Origin: Macrobrachium rosenbergii
Lineage: Eukaryota; Arthropoda; Malacostraca; Decapoda; Palaemonidae
Length of the DNA stretch: 64,000 nt
NCBI RefSeq assembly: GCF_040412425.1
Contig: NC_089781.1
Span: 47,693,175 to 47,757,174 of the forward strand
Direction of reading: 5' to 3'
Shown here: piece by piece, positions 34,029-44,215 of the stretch
Numbering within the stretch: position 1 is the stretch's first letter
Layout: each line of letters opens with the position of its first letter
Program-made: the position numbers and the translations under genes
The notes under the pieces: model-generated
Databases searched by the model: none
The model's input: only the letters and a program-made list of their open reading frames with translations
Told to the model about the DNA's origin: nothing

Positions 34029-34142
34029 CTTGTTCTATTTCCTTCTGAAGGAAATTTAGCGATAAATCTAAATCACTTTCATGGACCACTCCATTCAGAT
34101 ATCATGTAATAATCAAGAAAAAATCACTGGCATTGAAAATAC

Positions 34143-34330
34143 TATTTGTTCCTACACAAATACAAACCCTTGGTCCTCTACATATGGGGAATACTTTCAG
34201 CATAGCTGAACTGGCCGCTAAAGTCTTACAAGGCATTTGTTGGTATTACTACCAACTGGGCATGTGGTTGGTAACAGTGGGAAGCCCACGGTACCAACCA
34301 CCCAGCTTCATGCATTCACTGTACTTTCCA
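34143..34330 (+). repeat. DIRS-E left inverted terminal repeat
   Basis: It matches the complement of 41085-41272 with a few differences, including gtggttggtaacagtgggaa in both. The outermost 35 bases differ (tttgttcctacacaaataca here, tgcatttttcataacataca at the right end read inwards), as in DIRS elements whose ends are restored from the ICR. Confidence 0.92.
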
Positions 34331-34470
34331 GCCTTGTCTGAAGCAGATGTGTTTTCCTGATTCTCTGCATGGACTTTCCTGGATGTTAAAGCTTCAACCT
34401 TTCATGGTGTGTTTGTTCCTGTTTTCATTTTGGCTTGTTCCCCTGTATATTTGTGTGTGTTTGTAATATG

Positions 34471-37400
34471 GATGATCTTTTACAAACCCATGACTTGGGT
34501 AAGCCTGTGCGCCAGATTTGCCCTAGCAAGGACAAGAAATACGGCGCCTTCTGTTGTGGTGCGGAATCCGACCCCGACTCCCTGTGCTTAAAATGTCGTA
34601 AAGGGAGCAAGGACCCCCCTGATTGTACTGTTGATGACCCCTGTGATGAGTGTAGGCTTTGGTCCCCCCGAGCAGTGGGATAGGTACTCTCGGAGGCCCA
34701 GATACAAACGTAAGGGATCTAAGGCGTCGGAGGGACTGTCTTCGGCTCCTTCGGCTCCGATAGTTGTTAATCCTTCTCGGTCTTATCTGAGTCCCGATGG
34801 CCTACCCTTACTACCCCTGATGGAATCTGTCTCCCTGTCCCCTGTGTCTGCATCTGCGGTCACAGAGGAGGCGAGATCAGTCGACCTGGCCTACACTCCT
34901 CTCAGTTCTCCCCCTCACCCAGGGTCCCTGATCCCTGGGTTAGAGGGGGACCCCTGCCTGCCTTTGTCTTCCTCAGGTATGGTTTCTGTGCCGGGTTTGA
35001 GTCAGGCATTGGAGTCGCTCGGGATGGTTGGCAACCCTGATCTGCCTTCGCTCCTCAAGCATATCAGCTCTGCTGCGCGGGGGGGAGTACTGCTCCCTCC
35101 CCCCACTACTCACATGGTGGATGCTCTCACGACCACCACCGTTGCTGCTATGCTGCCGAGGAGCATGGTAACTTGGGTGGGAACTCATCATGCATATGGT
35201 GCGGTTCCTACCCCTGCCATCTCAGTGTCGACGCTGGCCGGTCCAGTCTGTTCCTGTGTCACCTATTGTTCCTGCCAACGGACGTTCTCAACCCGAATCA
35301 CCTCGGCCAGTTGCTCCTGCTGCTGTCCCTGCCCCGGTTTCCATCGACCCCTGGTCTGTCTTTGGTAAACTGGGGGATGCGGTCTTATCTCTGCTTGATA
35401 AGAAGAAGCGTGTTCATCAACCATCCCCATCTCCATCTTCCTATTCATCATCATTGTCATCGTCATCCTCGTCTTCGTCTTCATCTACCTTTTCCCCTCC
35501 CTCTTCTAAGTCCAATTGGGCTAGGAAGGGGAGGGCGGTCCCTCCCCCCTCTAAGAAGACTCGCTCTTCTAAGGGGGTGCAGTCCTCCCCTCGGGGAAAG
35601 ACTGCTGGTTCTCTCGCTGAGAAGGGCACCTCGGTACCCTCCTCAGACGGTTCGGTGGCTTCGTCCTCCCAGACTGATTCCGTTTCGGCACCTCCCAAGC
35701 GTGTGTCACCGAAGGCACGGTCTCCTACGGGAGACCATGCGGTCTCGACTCCCGCTGCGAGTTCGAGCACGGAACGGGAGAAGGGGAAGAGCCTTCGGGC
35801 TTCTCCTCCTCCCAAACCGTCGCCCTTGCCCAAATCGGACAAAGGTTCGGCGGGAAGAGTGCCCAAGGACGTCTTGTCCCCGAAGACGTCGGGATGAATC
35901 ACAAAGGGGTCCCCACAGCCCTAATCGTCTGTTTTGACACTGAAGAAGGCCAGAACACTCCCAGACGATAGGGACAGTGGCCTCCAATCGACAGTCCATG
36001 CTCTTGCGTTGGTCTCCTCTGCACGCCCAAGTGTAGAGGCCCGTCCAGCGTCGGAGCGTGGATCAGCTGTAAGGAGACCGTCCCCAGATCATCGTGATGG
36101 TCGTCCACCCAGACGAGTAAGTCCATCTAGGCCCTCTCACGATCCTCCACCACGGGTTGAAGACCGTGAGGGGTCCGTGGCCTCCACTGGGTATACCAGC
36201 GGACACAGCTGTAGTGTTCGCTCTGTCTCTCCCACCCCCCTCAACTTCCTTGGGATTCTCCGGGAGGAAACAGGGGGTCGGTAGGATTGCTGGGGCTGAG
36301 GCCCTTGGGCAATCGACTTCAGGTGCGTCCAGCCTTCCCTCGCTCCAAGCGAGCGAGAGGTTGTATGCTTCTGTCATGCGAGGCAGAGAGATGGGGTCTG
36401 TCTCGGGCTCTCGTGTGGGTGGGGCCTTTCCGGATGACCATCTCTCGGAGGGTCCTCTTCCGAGAGATCCGGACACTCCAGAAATGCAGAGGGCTTTGGT
36501 AGAGGTCGTTCCACTGATCCGTCAGCACAATGGTCTGGAGGAACCGCTTCCAGCTCCTATGGAAGAACGGTCGTCCAGGTTGGAGGAGTTCTACACTTCC
36601 AAGAGGGGGCCCAAACCCTCTCTTGGTCTACCGTGGTTTCCCTTGGCAGACAGTGTCCTCAAGCAGGTGAACGACTTGGTCGCCGAACCATCGTCTTTGC
36701 TTCGCTCAACTTGGTCCACCAAGCTGTTACCTCCCCCTCTCCTGAGGCAGAAGAAGTACTACGTTCCATCGGAAGGTGCACTGCAGCAGAAGGTTGTGGA
36801 GCCAGGACTGACTCGTTTAGCGCCTGGTGCCACTTCGGCTCAGCTGATGGGAGAGCAGGCGCTTCTCTCGCAAGCTGAGCTGAGCGCTTTGGAGGGTATG
36901 GCTCTGTCTGCCCTCTAAGCGATCTCTTGGCTCGACAACTGGGCCTTTGCATTGTCAAGAATTGCGTCTTCATCTACTCAGAGCGAAGAACCGACCTTCG
37001 GGAGTCTTTGCCAGTCTGGGGGTTAAGGTTATCTCCTTTATAACCCACCAGATGGCAAACCTCTTGGCGAACCTGGTACTGAAGAGAAGGGATGCAGTGT
37101 TATCCCGGATCTTTAGATCAGTGGGCGCCAAAGCTGCAGTTTCTCTGCGCAATGGACCTATTCTGGACTCCACCTCCCTCTTCCCCAGGGGAGAGGTGGA
37201 TGCTGCAGTGGACAAGAGAAAGGCCGACGAACTTGACCGTCTTGTCCATCAGGCAGCGAAGAAAGGTGTTGCGCAGCCCTCTCGTCCTGCTGCCCAGTTG
37301 GTGAACCAGGCTAGCATCCCAGCCCAGAAGAAGTCTGGTGCTTCGATGGGCGTTTGGGGTAAAGTTCAGCCCCCTGCTTCTTTGCCTCTGCAAAAGGGAC

Positions 37401-37569
37401 CGCAAGGTCCCTTTCGCCAACCTGTTTCCCCAAGAGGGAAGGTAAGGCAAAGAAGAAGAGGGGAGAAGTGCACTAGGGACGGCGAGCCCCCTCAGATGCT
37501 GCTGTCGGTGGGGGTTGCCTATCAAGCCATTGGGCAACGTGGCAGCGATACGGAGCGGAGACCTGGGTA
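34471..37569 (+). pseudogene. DIRS-E gag
   Basis: The ATG at 34471 gives MDDLLQTHDLGK. A Cys-rich head follows: SDPDSLCLKCRK, then C-x5-C-x2-C-x2-W at 34624-34662, which may bind zinc. A Pro/Ser-rich middle (34720-35890) and a conserved helical part (36480-36918, with LRQKKYYVP and VEPGLTRL) lead to a C-terminal basic segment (36947-37569). Gag would assemble around the RNA. Frame changes are needed near 34675, 35190-35250, 35890-36160 and 36920. It is longer than typical LTR-element gags. Confidence 0.8.
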
Positions 37570-39157
37570 GTGGATGTCCTCAGGGAGGGATATTCTCTAC
37601 CCTTCGAGTCGCCGCCTCCCCTCACTGACACTCTGGTCCAGTTCCCATGTTATCTCAAAGACCCCTTGAAGAAACAGGCCCTTCTTCAGGAGGTCGAAAC
37701 TATATTGAGCAAGGGAGCCATTGAAGTCGTCGAGGATTGGTCCCCGGCTTCTACAGCAGGATCTTTCTCATGGAGAAAGCTTCAGGCAGCTGGAGGCCAG
37801 TGATCGACCTCTCTCCCCTGAATTGTTTCGTTTGCCAGACACAGTTCAAGATGGAGACGGTACAAACGGTGCTGTTGGCCATCAGGGAGGCGACTTCATG
37901 CTGACGGTCGATTTGATGGATGCGTACTTTCAAGTGCCAGTTCATCCATCGTCTCGTCGGTACCTTCGCTTTGTCCTCAACGGAGTGGTCTGTCAATTCA
38001 AGGTTCTCTGTTTCGGACTGTCGACCGCTCCGCAGGTGTTCACGAGAGTGTTCACCCTCATTTCAGTTTGGGCCCATTCGCGCAGGATACGTCTACTGAG
38101 GTATCTCGACGATTGGTTGATCCTGGCAAGCTCCCGCTTGCAGTTGTTGCAGGACAGTGATACTAGGTGTCGTGATCAACTTCCAGAAGTCGGATCTCAC
38201 CCCAAACAGAGGACTCAGTATCTGGGCATGCTGATCGACACGGCAGCAAGCAGGGTCTTTCCTTCTCAGGCTCGGATCAGCACGTTCAGGAAGGTGGCGA
38301 GGCAGTTCCTGGCACAACAGGACCATCCAGCTCAACAGTGGCAAGTCGTGATCGGCCACCTGTCATCCTTGGAGAAACTTGTTCCACACGGTCGGCTCCA
38401 CCTTCGGTCTCTCCAGTGGAGACTGAGGGACTTCTGGGATCAGTCTCGGAAGCCCCAGTCGGTTCTCGTCCCCATCTCTCAGGAGGTGAGGGATGATCTC
38501 GCCTGGTGGTTGGACAACGGGAATCTCTGCATAGGGACACCTCTGCCTTCTCGCCCTCCGGACATGCTTCTCTTTTCAGACGCATCGAGGGAGGGCTGGG
38601 GTGCACACCTGGAGGAGTTGCTGACTTCGGGTGTGTGGGACCAACATGACAGGCACCTTCACATCAACATCCTGGAGATGAAGACAGCGTTCTTAGGTCT
38701 TCGGTGCTTCCAGGACCGTTTGATGGGACACTCGGTGGTGTTGATGAGCAACAACACGACCGTGGTGGCATACGTGAACAAGCAAGGGGGTCTTGTCTCC
38801 TGCGCTCTCCACGAGTTGACATTGCAGGTGAGCCAATGGGCAGTTGCCCACTCTGTGGAGCTGTCAGCCAGGTACACTCCAGGCAAGAGGAATGTTCTGG
38901 CGGACACGCTCAGCCGTTGGGATCAGGTAGTGGGGTCTGAGTGGTCCCTCCATCAGAGCGTGGTGGACAGGCTCTTCGACCTGTGGGGCCATCCAGTAGT
39001 GGATCTGTTCGCCACCCGGTACAACAGGAAGCTCCCAACCTTCTTCTCTGTCGTACCGGACCCGTGGGCAGCTGCAGAAGACGCCTTCCAACACTCATGG
39101 GACAACCTCGAAGTGTCTGTCTCCTTTGCCCAGTTCTCAGTCGAGTTCTGGTGTTGA
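37570..39157 (+). pseudogene. DIRS-E reverse transcriptase and RNase H
   Basis: The N-terminal part (37570-37800) reads FPCYLKDPLKKQALLQEV. Motif A is MLTVDLMDAYFQVPV near 37898, motif B FGLSTAPQVFTRV near 38014, and the catalytic box YLDDW is at 38102-38116. The RNase H holds FSDASREGWG near 38574, INILEMKTAF near 38666, VNKQGG near 38773, RNVLADTLSR near 38890 and VDLFATRYN near 39000. From 37895 the frame is open for over 400 codons. Only single-base shifts near 37740 and 37890 spoil the start. The enzyme would copy the RNA into circular DNA. Confidence 0.9.
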
Positions 39158-40404
39158 CAAACCTTCGAATGATCCTGGTGGTCCCCAAGTGTCTGGAGGC
39201 CGCTTGGTATCCAGACCTGCTGGCTCTGCTCTCTCAGGTTCCGAGAGAGCTTCCCCTCTGGCACAACCTGCTTCGTCAGCCCCACGTAGAACGGTACCAC
39301 CAGGCCGTGGCCTCCCTGTCTCTTCTTGCCTGGAGGTTATCCACCATCTCTTGCGAGTTAGAGTCTTTTCTTGCCGGGCAGCGACGGAGATGGCAGGATA
39401 CCTCAGGAAGTCCTCAGCGGCGGTTTACCAAGGTAAGTGGGCTGTCTTCTGTGGTTGGTGTTGTAGATATGGTTACTCTCCAGTCGGAGCCACTCTTCAG
39501 CAGGTAGTGGATTTCCTCGTCTATCTTCGTTGGGAGAAGCTCTTATCAGTTTCAGCGGTAAAAGGATACTGGGCGGCCTTAGCATTGGTCCTAAAGTTGA
39601 AAGGCATCGATATTTCGTCCTCCCTGGAAATATCTTTGCTGATGAAGAGCTTCAAATGGTCTTGCCCACCCAGGGAACTCAGGCCCCCTGATTGGGATGT
39701 GTCTCGTTTTGTGGAGCCTGACTCATGCCCCTTACGAGCCACTGCGAGAAGCCACAGACAGGGATCTGACTCTCAAGACCATCTTCTTGCTAGCCTTGGC
39801 ATTGGCGAAGAGGATTAGCAAATTACAGGGACTTTCCTTTGCAGTTAAACACTCAAGGGGATGGGCATCGATGACACTCGAATTTGTCCCGGAGTTCGTA
39901 GCAAAAACTCAAAACCCAGCGGTTCCTGACAGTCGGTTTGAGTCTTTCACGATCCCATCCCTGAGTGACTTTGTAGACAGTGACCCTGTTGAGTTGCAAC
40001 TCTGTCCTGTACGGGCGCTATGGCACTATTTGAAGAGAACACGGCACCTCAGGCCTGAGTGTCAACGACTCTTCGTTAGCACCGGGACTCCTAAGGAGGA
40101 GGTGTCCAAGAACACGATCTCTTTCTGGCTTTGTGAGGGTATCAAGAAAGCGTGGGCAACGGCTGGAGAGGACGACACCCGTACCTTACGCCCCCATGCT
40201 CACGAAATCAGAGGGATTGCGCCCTCTTTAGCATTCAAGAAGAACCTGTCGGTTCAGCAGGTACTGAAGGTGGGATTGTGGTCACGCCAGGCCACATTCA
40301 CCTCTTTTTACCTAAGGGACGTTACCCATCGGTCCTTGGATACCTTCTCCTTAGGGCCAGTGGGCTGCTCAACAAGTTGTGTAACTTACCCAGCTCATGT
40401 ATAG
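39126..40404 (+). pseudogene. DIRS-E tyrosine recombinase
   Basis: This enzyme takes the place of the DDE integrase. The N-terminal helical domain (39380-39690) contains AGYLRKSSAAVYQGKW. The catalytic domain shows the first Arg in LALAKRISKLQGL near 39800, the box HEIR at 40201-40212, and the nucleophilic Tyr in FTSFYLRD at 40309-40311 after a conserved GLWS. All four key residues are present. One frameshift near 39715 separates the domains. The start overlaps the end of RNase H by about 30 bases in another frame, a usual DIRS arrangement. Confidence 0.9.
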
Positions 40405-40929
40405 GACAGAGTTGCGTCTCGTTTGTTGTATGTGCATGATTGGGCATGAAAGGTGAGTGACTAGCTCTCTCTTCCCTCCTATCATCCAACTCTTACCCTC
40501 GGGCAGAGAGTTTAGGCCGTACAAGCTGAACCATACATCTGATGCAGGTGAGTTTCATTCCTTGAGTATCCTAATCTTTGTTGCCTTCCAGGTGCACATT
40601 AGATGTAATGTCCCCTCTTGCCCCTGCAAGGTGGGGAAGGGGTTGCAGGCTAATTACCAAACCCATTCCTTATGTTGGTCCTTAGTCCCTGACGTTTCTC
40701 AATCACCCCTTATGTGGCTGGGAAGGGTTCTCTCTGGCTTTCACCTCGCTGTGTGCTCGTTTACCTACTGTAACCTCATCACAGCAAGGACGGTCCAGTT
40801 CTCACAACGGTGATCACGGTCCAGTGGCCATGTCCTCCTGGCTCTTACCCCAGGAGAACACAAGGTGCTGTTGAACTTCCAGTCATTCAGAGACCTCCAC
40901 TCAGATTCCTCCCACCGAATCTTGAGTCC
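40405..40929 (+). other. DIRS-E 3' untranslated region
   Basis: Non-coding sequence between the recombinase stop and the ICR. I see no separate feature in it. Confidence 0.6.
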
Positions 40930-41032
40930 CCAAATGTAAAGGACCAAGGGTTTGCATTTGTGTAGGAACAAATCGCATTTTTTAAAAATAAAATGCATTT
41001 TTCCTAACATACAAACCCGAGGTCCTTTACTC
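40930..41032. repeat. DIRS-E internal complementary region (circle-junction copy)
   Basis: Bases 40937-40974 (ggaccaagggtttgcatttg and on) complement the left end at 34143-34182. Bases 40988-41030 (aaaatgcatttttcctaaca and on) complement the right end at 41225-41272. The two adjoin, so the ICR equals the complement of right end joined to left end. Confidence 0.92.
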
Positions 41033-41084
41033 AGGTTACCCACCTCAGCCTCCCCACAATTTGCCCTAGACCAGAAAGTAAAGT

Positions 41085-41272
41085 GAATGCGTGAAGCTGG
41101 GCGGTTGGTACCGTGGGCTTCCCACTGTTACCAACCACATGCCCAGCTGGTAGTAATACCAACACATGCCTTGTAAGTCTTTAGCGGCCAGTTGAGCTAC
41201 ACCGAAAGTATTCCCCATATGTGAAGGACCTCGGGTTTGTATGTTATGAAAAATGCATTTTACTTTTAAAAA
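41085..41272 (-). repeat. DIRS-E right inverted terminal repeat
   Basis: Inverted copy of 34143-34330, about 90 percent alike by eye. The outer end differs from the left one and matches the second half of the ICR. Confidence 0.92.
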
Positions 41273-41649
41273 ATGCAATATATCGATCACCAACAACACT
41301 AAGGGTCTTGAAGCTACAAATGTGTTTCTGCAGTTCATCTTGTAATTTCCAAAGGGAAGAAATATATGTAGAAGCCTGATTTATTTGGGATGAACCTTAC
41401 CAACTGTTAAACTAGCTTATATCTCCTGCACCGATAGGCGAGTCAGCATTCCAACAAAAAGATGATGATCACTTGGCTGACCTGGAAGACTGTAGCTCAC
41501 CTGTTTCTCCACCAGGTGTGTTTGAACGTTTTAAGCTCTACTGTAGTCAGAATTCTCATTGCCACCATTGTGCATAGGTGAATATTGGTATTCTGTGAAG
41601 TTTGGCTGTTTTGCACCTGTTTACGGTATTGTAATTTCATTTTCGTAGG

Positions 41650-44215
41650 ATGTCTTCCACCGGAAGCAAAACCAATAACATCAGGCTATGTAGGAGTGAT
41701 TTTTATGTAAGCAGGATGTTAAAATTTGAAGTAGATCAGCATTTGTTTTGTACCGGCTGGAGGGATACAGAATGTGACCTTGAAACTAGTTGTGAGGAAT
41801 GTAGGGATTGGTCTGAGGATTTTATGCTTAAATATGTCAGGTATAGGAAAAGAAGGAAACTGATAGATGTGAAAGCAGTTAGTTAGGTCAGGACTTAAAC
41901 CTGTCAGTTCTTCCCTATCTAGTGTCCCATCATCTGTAGCTGTCCCTACTCAGGCTAGGCATTTTGATAGTGCTAGTATTGAGACTTCCCTTGTAGCTCT
42001 GCCTTCTGCTCCCCTTTCACCAAAGAAAAAATGTATCAAGAAGTTAGAACAAGACGCTAACCTTATTTTAAGTTCTGTTACAAGTTTAACTGAGTTTGTG
42101 ACAGGGAACCATTCCGAATCCCCCCATAGTGTGCGTTCTTTTTCATGTTCCCCTGTTAGAAGTAAGGTGTTGTTGCCCTTGCCTGTACATAGCCCGAGCC
42201 TTGGGCTACCCTGCGATAGTGGGACTTTGCGAAAGAGTCAGCTACCAGGGAACCGGGTCAGTTCTGAGGGCAATTGGGTTCTGTGCTCTCCAATACCTGC
42301 TTCTCCCTTTTCACAGTCTGAATCTCATTTACGCATTCACCTAAGGACCCCTTTGGTAAACATAAATCGTTGCATAATATTTCGACCTTGCCATCTTTAG
42401 TGGATAGTATTGAATTGGTTTGCACAGAAAAGAGTAAGAAGGTAGATCTAGACATTGTTTGTGATAATATGCCTGTAGTGAGTTGTCAGAACTTGGTTAT
42501 GTTGACTCAGTCTATTGTTGCTCGTATTTCATCTCTTGCTGCTTCTCAGTGTAAGTCTTCCTCAGCTATTCCTCTAGCTGCTCCTGTTTGCTCTTTACAT
42601 GCTGTTTCTTCAGTTTTTGGTGAATCATGTTCCTCTGGCTTGTTAATGTTTCTTCTTATCAGACTATGGTTTCAGATTCTTTGGTGGTTTCCAAGCTAGA
42701 TACTATTCTAGCTGCCTTACATGCTAACAACTTGTCAATTGGGAGTGTTCTGCAACCCATCAAGATGCGGTTGGAGAAGGTGGAGGGGGCAGGTGTGGCC
42801 CCATCTTCTCCCTCCCCTCCCCTACCTTCCCCGTTTTCTTTGACAACTGGTAACACTGCTTGCTCCTTGTCTTTGGCTTTGCCTCCTTGTGTCGCCTCAG
42901 GGGAACAACAGCAGGCTAATGTTCCCACAGTTTCCTCTTGCTTTGGGTCAGATTTGCGTGGTGAAGAGTCAGCTCCTGTCATCACGTCTCTGCAGTTAGC
43001 GGAAGATCATCTTGATTTGGAAGAATCTCCTTTGGTCTTTCGGTGTTTGATGGAGAGTTGCGCAGCTCTTTATCCTCATTTGGTAGAGGACAAAGGTTTT
43101 GTAGAGACTAGGTCTCTCTTTATCATCTAGCATCTTGGCTCCAGTCAAGTCCTTAAAAAAGCCCAAGCTTCCTCCTTTGGTCAGGGCGGGTTTTGACAAA
43201 ATTTCTTGTATTTTAGCACACAAAGCTTCTTGTAAGGCAACTAGCTCTTGTCTTCCTGGGTTTTTGAAGCCACGAAGAGCTGCTATTTATGACACAGGCA
43301 TGCTGCCAGCTCTTAAACCACCCTTGGTCAATGGCATGGATTTCTTTGCTTGTCTAGCTCTTCGTTGGGTGAGTCGGTAGAGCTGCCAACTGTCACTCGA
43401 TGGGCCGGAGTTCAATTCCCCGCCCGGCTGATGAAGCGTTAAGTAATTTATTTCTGGTGGTAGAAATTCATTTCTTGCTATAATGTGGTTCGGATTCCAC
43501 AATAAGCTGTAGGTCCCGTTGCTAAGTAACCAATTGGTTCTTAGCCACATAATAATAAGTCTAATCCTTCGGGCCAGCCCTAGGAGAGCTGTTAATCAGC
43601 TCAGTGGTCTGGTTAAACTAAGGTATACTTCCTTCTTTGCTTGTCTGGATCTGGATCTGATGAAGAGACGGGCTCATGAGATGGGCAAGGTTCTTTGTTC
43701 CAATGTAGAAGCAGAGGCTTTGTCCAGGTCCTTACGCAGAATTATGGAAGTCTTGTCTTTTGCTGAGGTTTTGCTTAATACTATTGCAGCGTCTCTGCGC
43801 CAGCTTAAGGATTTTTTTACGCCAGCGGGTATCAAAGCTTGGGAGGAGTCATTAGATTTTTTGTCTTCCCTGGACAAGGCTATTTCAGATGCCGCAGGCA
43901 ATTGTTCTTTTGTTTTCTCCAACTCCCTCTTGAAGAAGAGAGAACAGTTGTGCTCCTTCCTGTCGTCAAAGTTCTCTCCTACTCAAAACCTAGAAGCAGC
44001 TTTAGTTTCTCCTGTAGATCATAATCTTAATCCATCCCTATTTAAGGCAATAAGGGAGGATATTGTAGTGCAAGAAAATAGAGAGTTGATCAGACAGTCT
44101 GTTATGTCAAGCATGAAGAGGCCTGTTCCTTCCCTTACTTCTGGCCCTCCAGCTAAGTTTTGTGCCTCCTCGTCTCAGGAAGCGTCTTCAGCTTCTAAGA
44201 TATTTCACTACTTAG
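41650..44215 (+). pseudogene. DIRS-F gag, split by a SINE
   Basis: The ATG at 41650 starts a frame to 41886 with the Cys cluster C-x5-C-x2-C-x2-W at 41773-41811, as in DIRS-B and DIRS-E. Ser/Leu-rich middle parts lie at 41890-43130. The frame ending MDFFACL at 43354 continues after the SINE as FFACLDLDLMKRR at 43633, the repeated residues being the target duplication. The rest reaches the RT boundary near 44215 with ALSRSLRRIMEV and similar helical sequence. Confidence 0.75.
43356..43632 (+). mobile_element. tRNA-derived SINE with LINE-like 3' end
   Basis: The head resembles a tRNA, with A box ggtgagtcggtagagctg at 43367-43384 and B box ggagttcaattccc at 43407-43420, the internal promoter of RNA polymerase III. 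A central part contains gtggttcggattccacaata. The last 60 bases (43561-43620) match the tail of the LINE at 2971-3030. A perfect 14-base target duplication, ttctttgcttgtct, flanks it at 43342-43355 and 43633-43646. It interrupts DIRS-F gag. Confidence 0.93.

Larger units (their letters stand above)
34143..41272 (+). mobile_element. DIRS-E, nearly complete DIRS retrotransposon, about 7.1 kb
   Basis: All parts are present in order: left ITR (34143-34330), gag, RT-RNase H, tyrosine recombinase, 3' leader, ICR (40930-41032) and right ITR (41085-41272, inverted). No target duplication is seen, as expected for recombinase-mediated integration. The coding frames are broken by only a handful of single-base shifts. 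It is the best reference copy in the window. Confidence 0.92.

Noticed and set aside
35441..35902. Acidic minus-strand ORF with an Asp/Glu run
   Set aside because: Antisense of the Ser-rich part of DIRS-E gag, where TCA/TCT codons read as Asp/Glu-rich on the other strand.
41066..41338. 90-codon minus-strand ORF similar to a plus-strand frame at 34133-34360
   Set aside because: The similarity is real but comes from the inverted terminal repeats of DIRS-E, not from a gene.
43362..43430. Possible tRNA gene
   Set aside because: Boxes A and B are recognisable, but the segment is joined to a SINE body with a target duplication, so it is a SINE head and not a functional tRNA.
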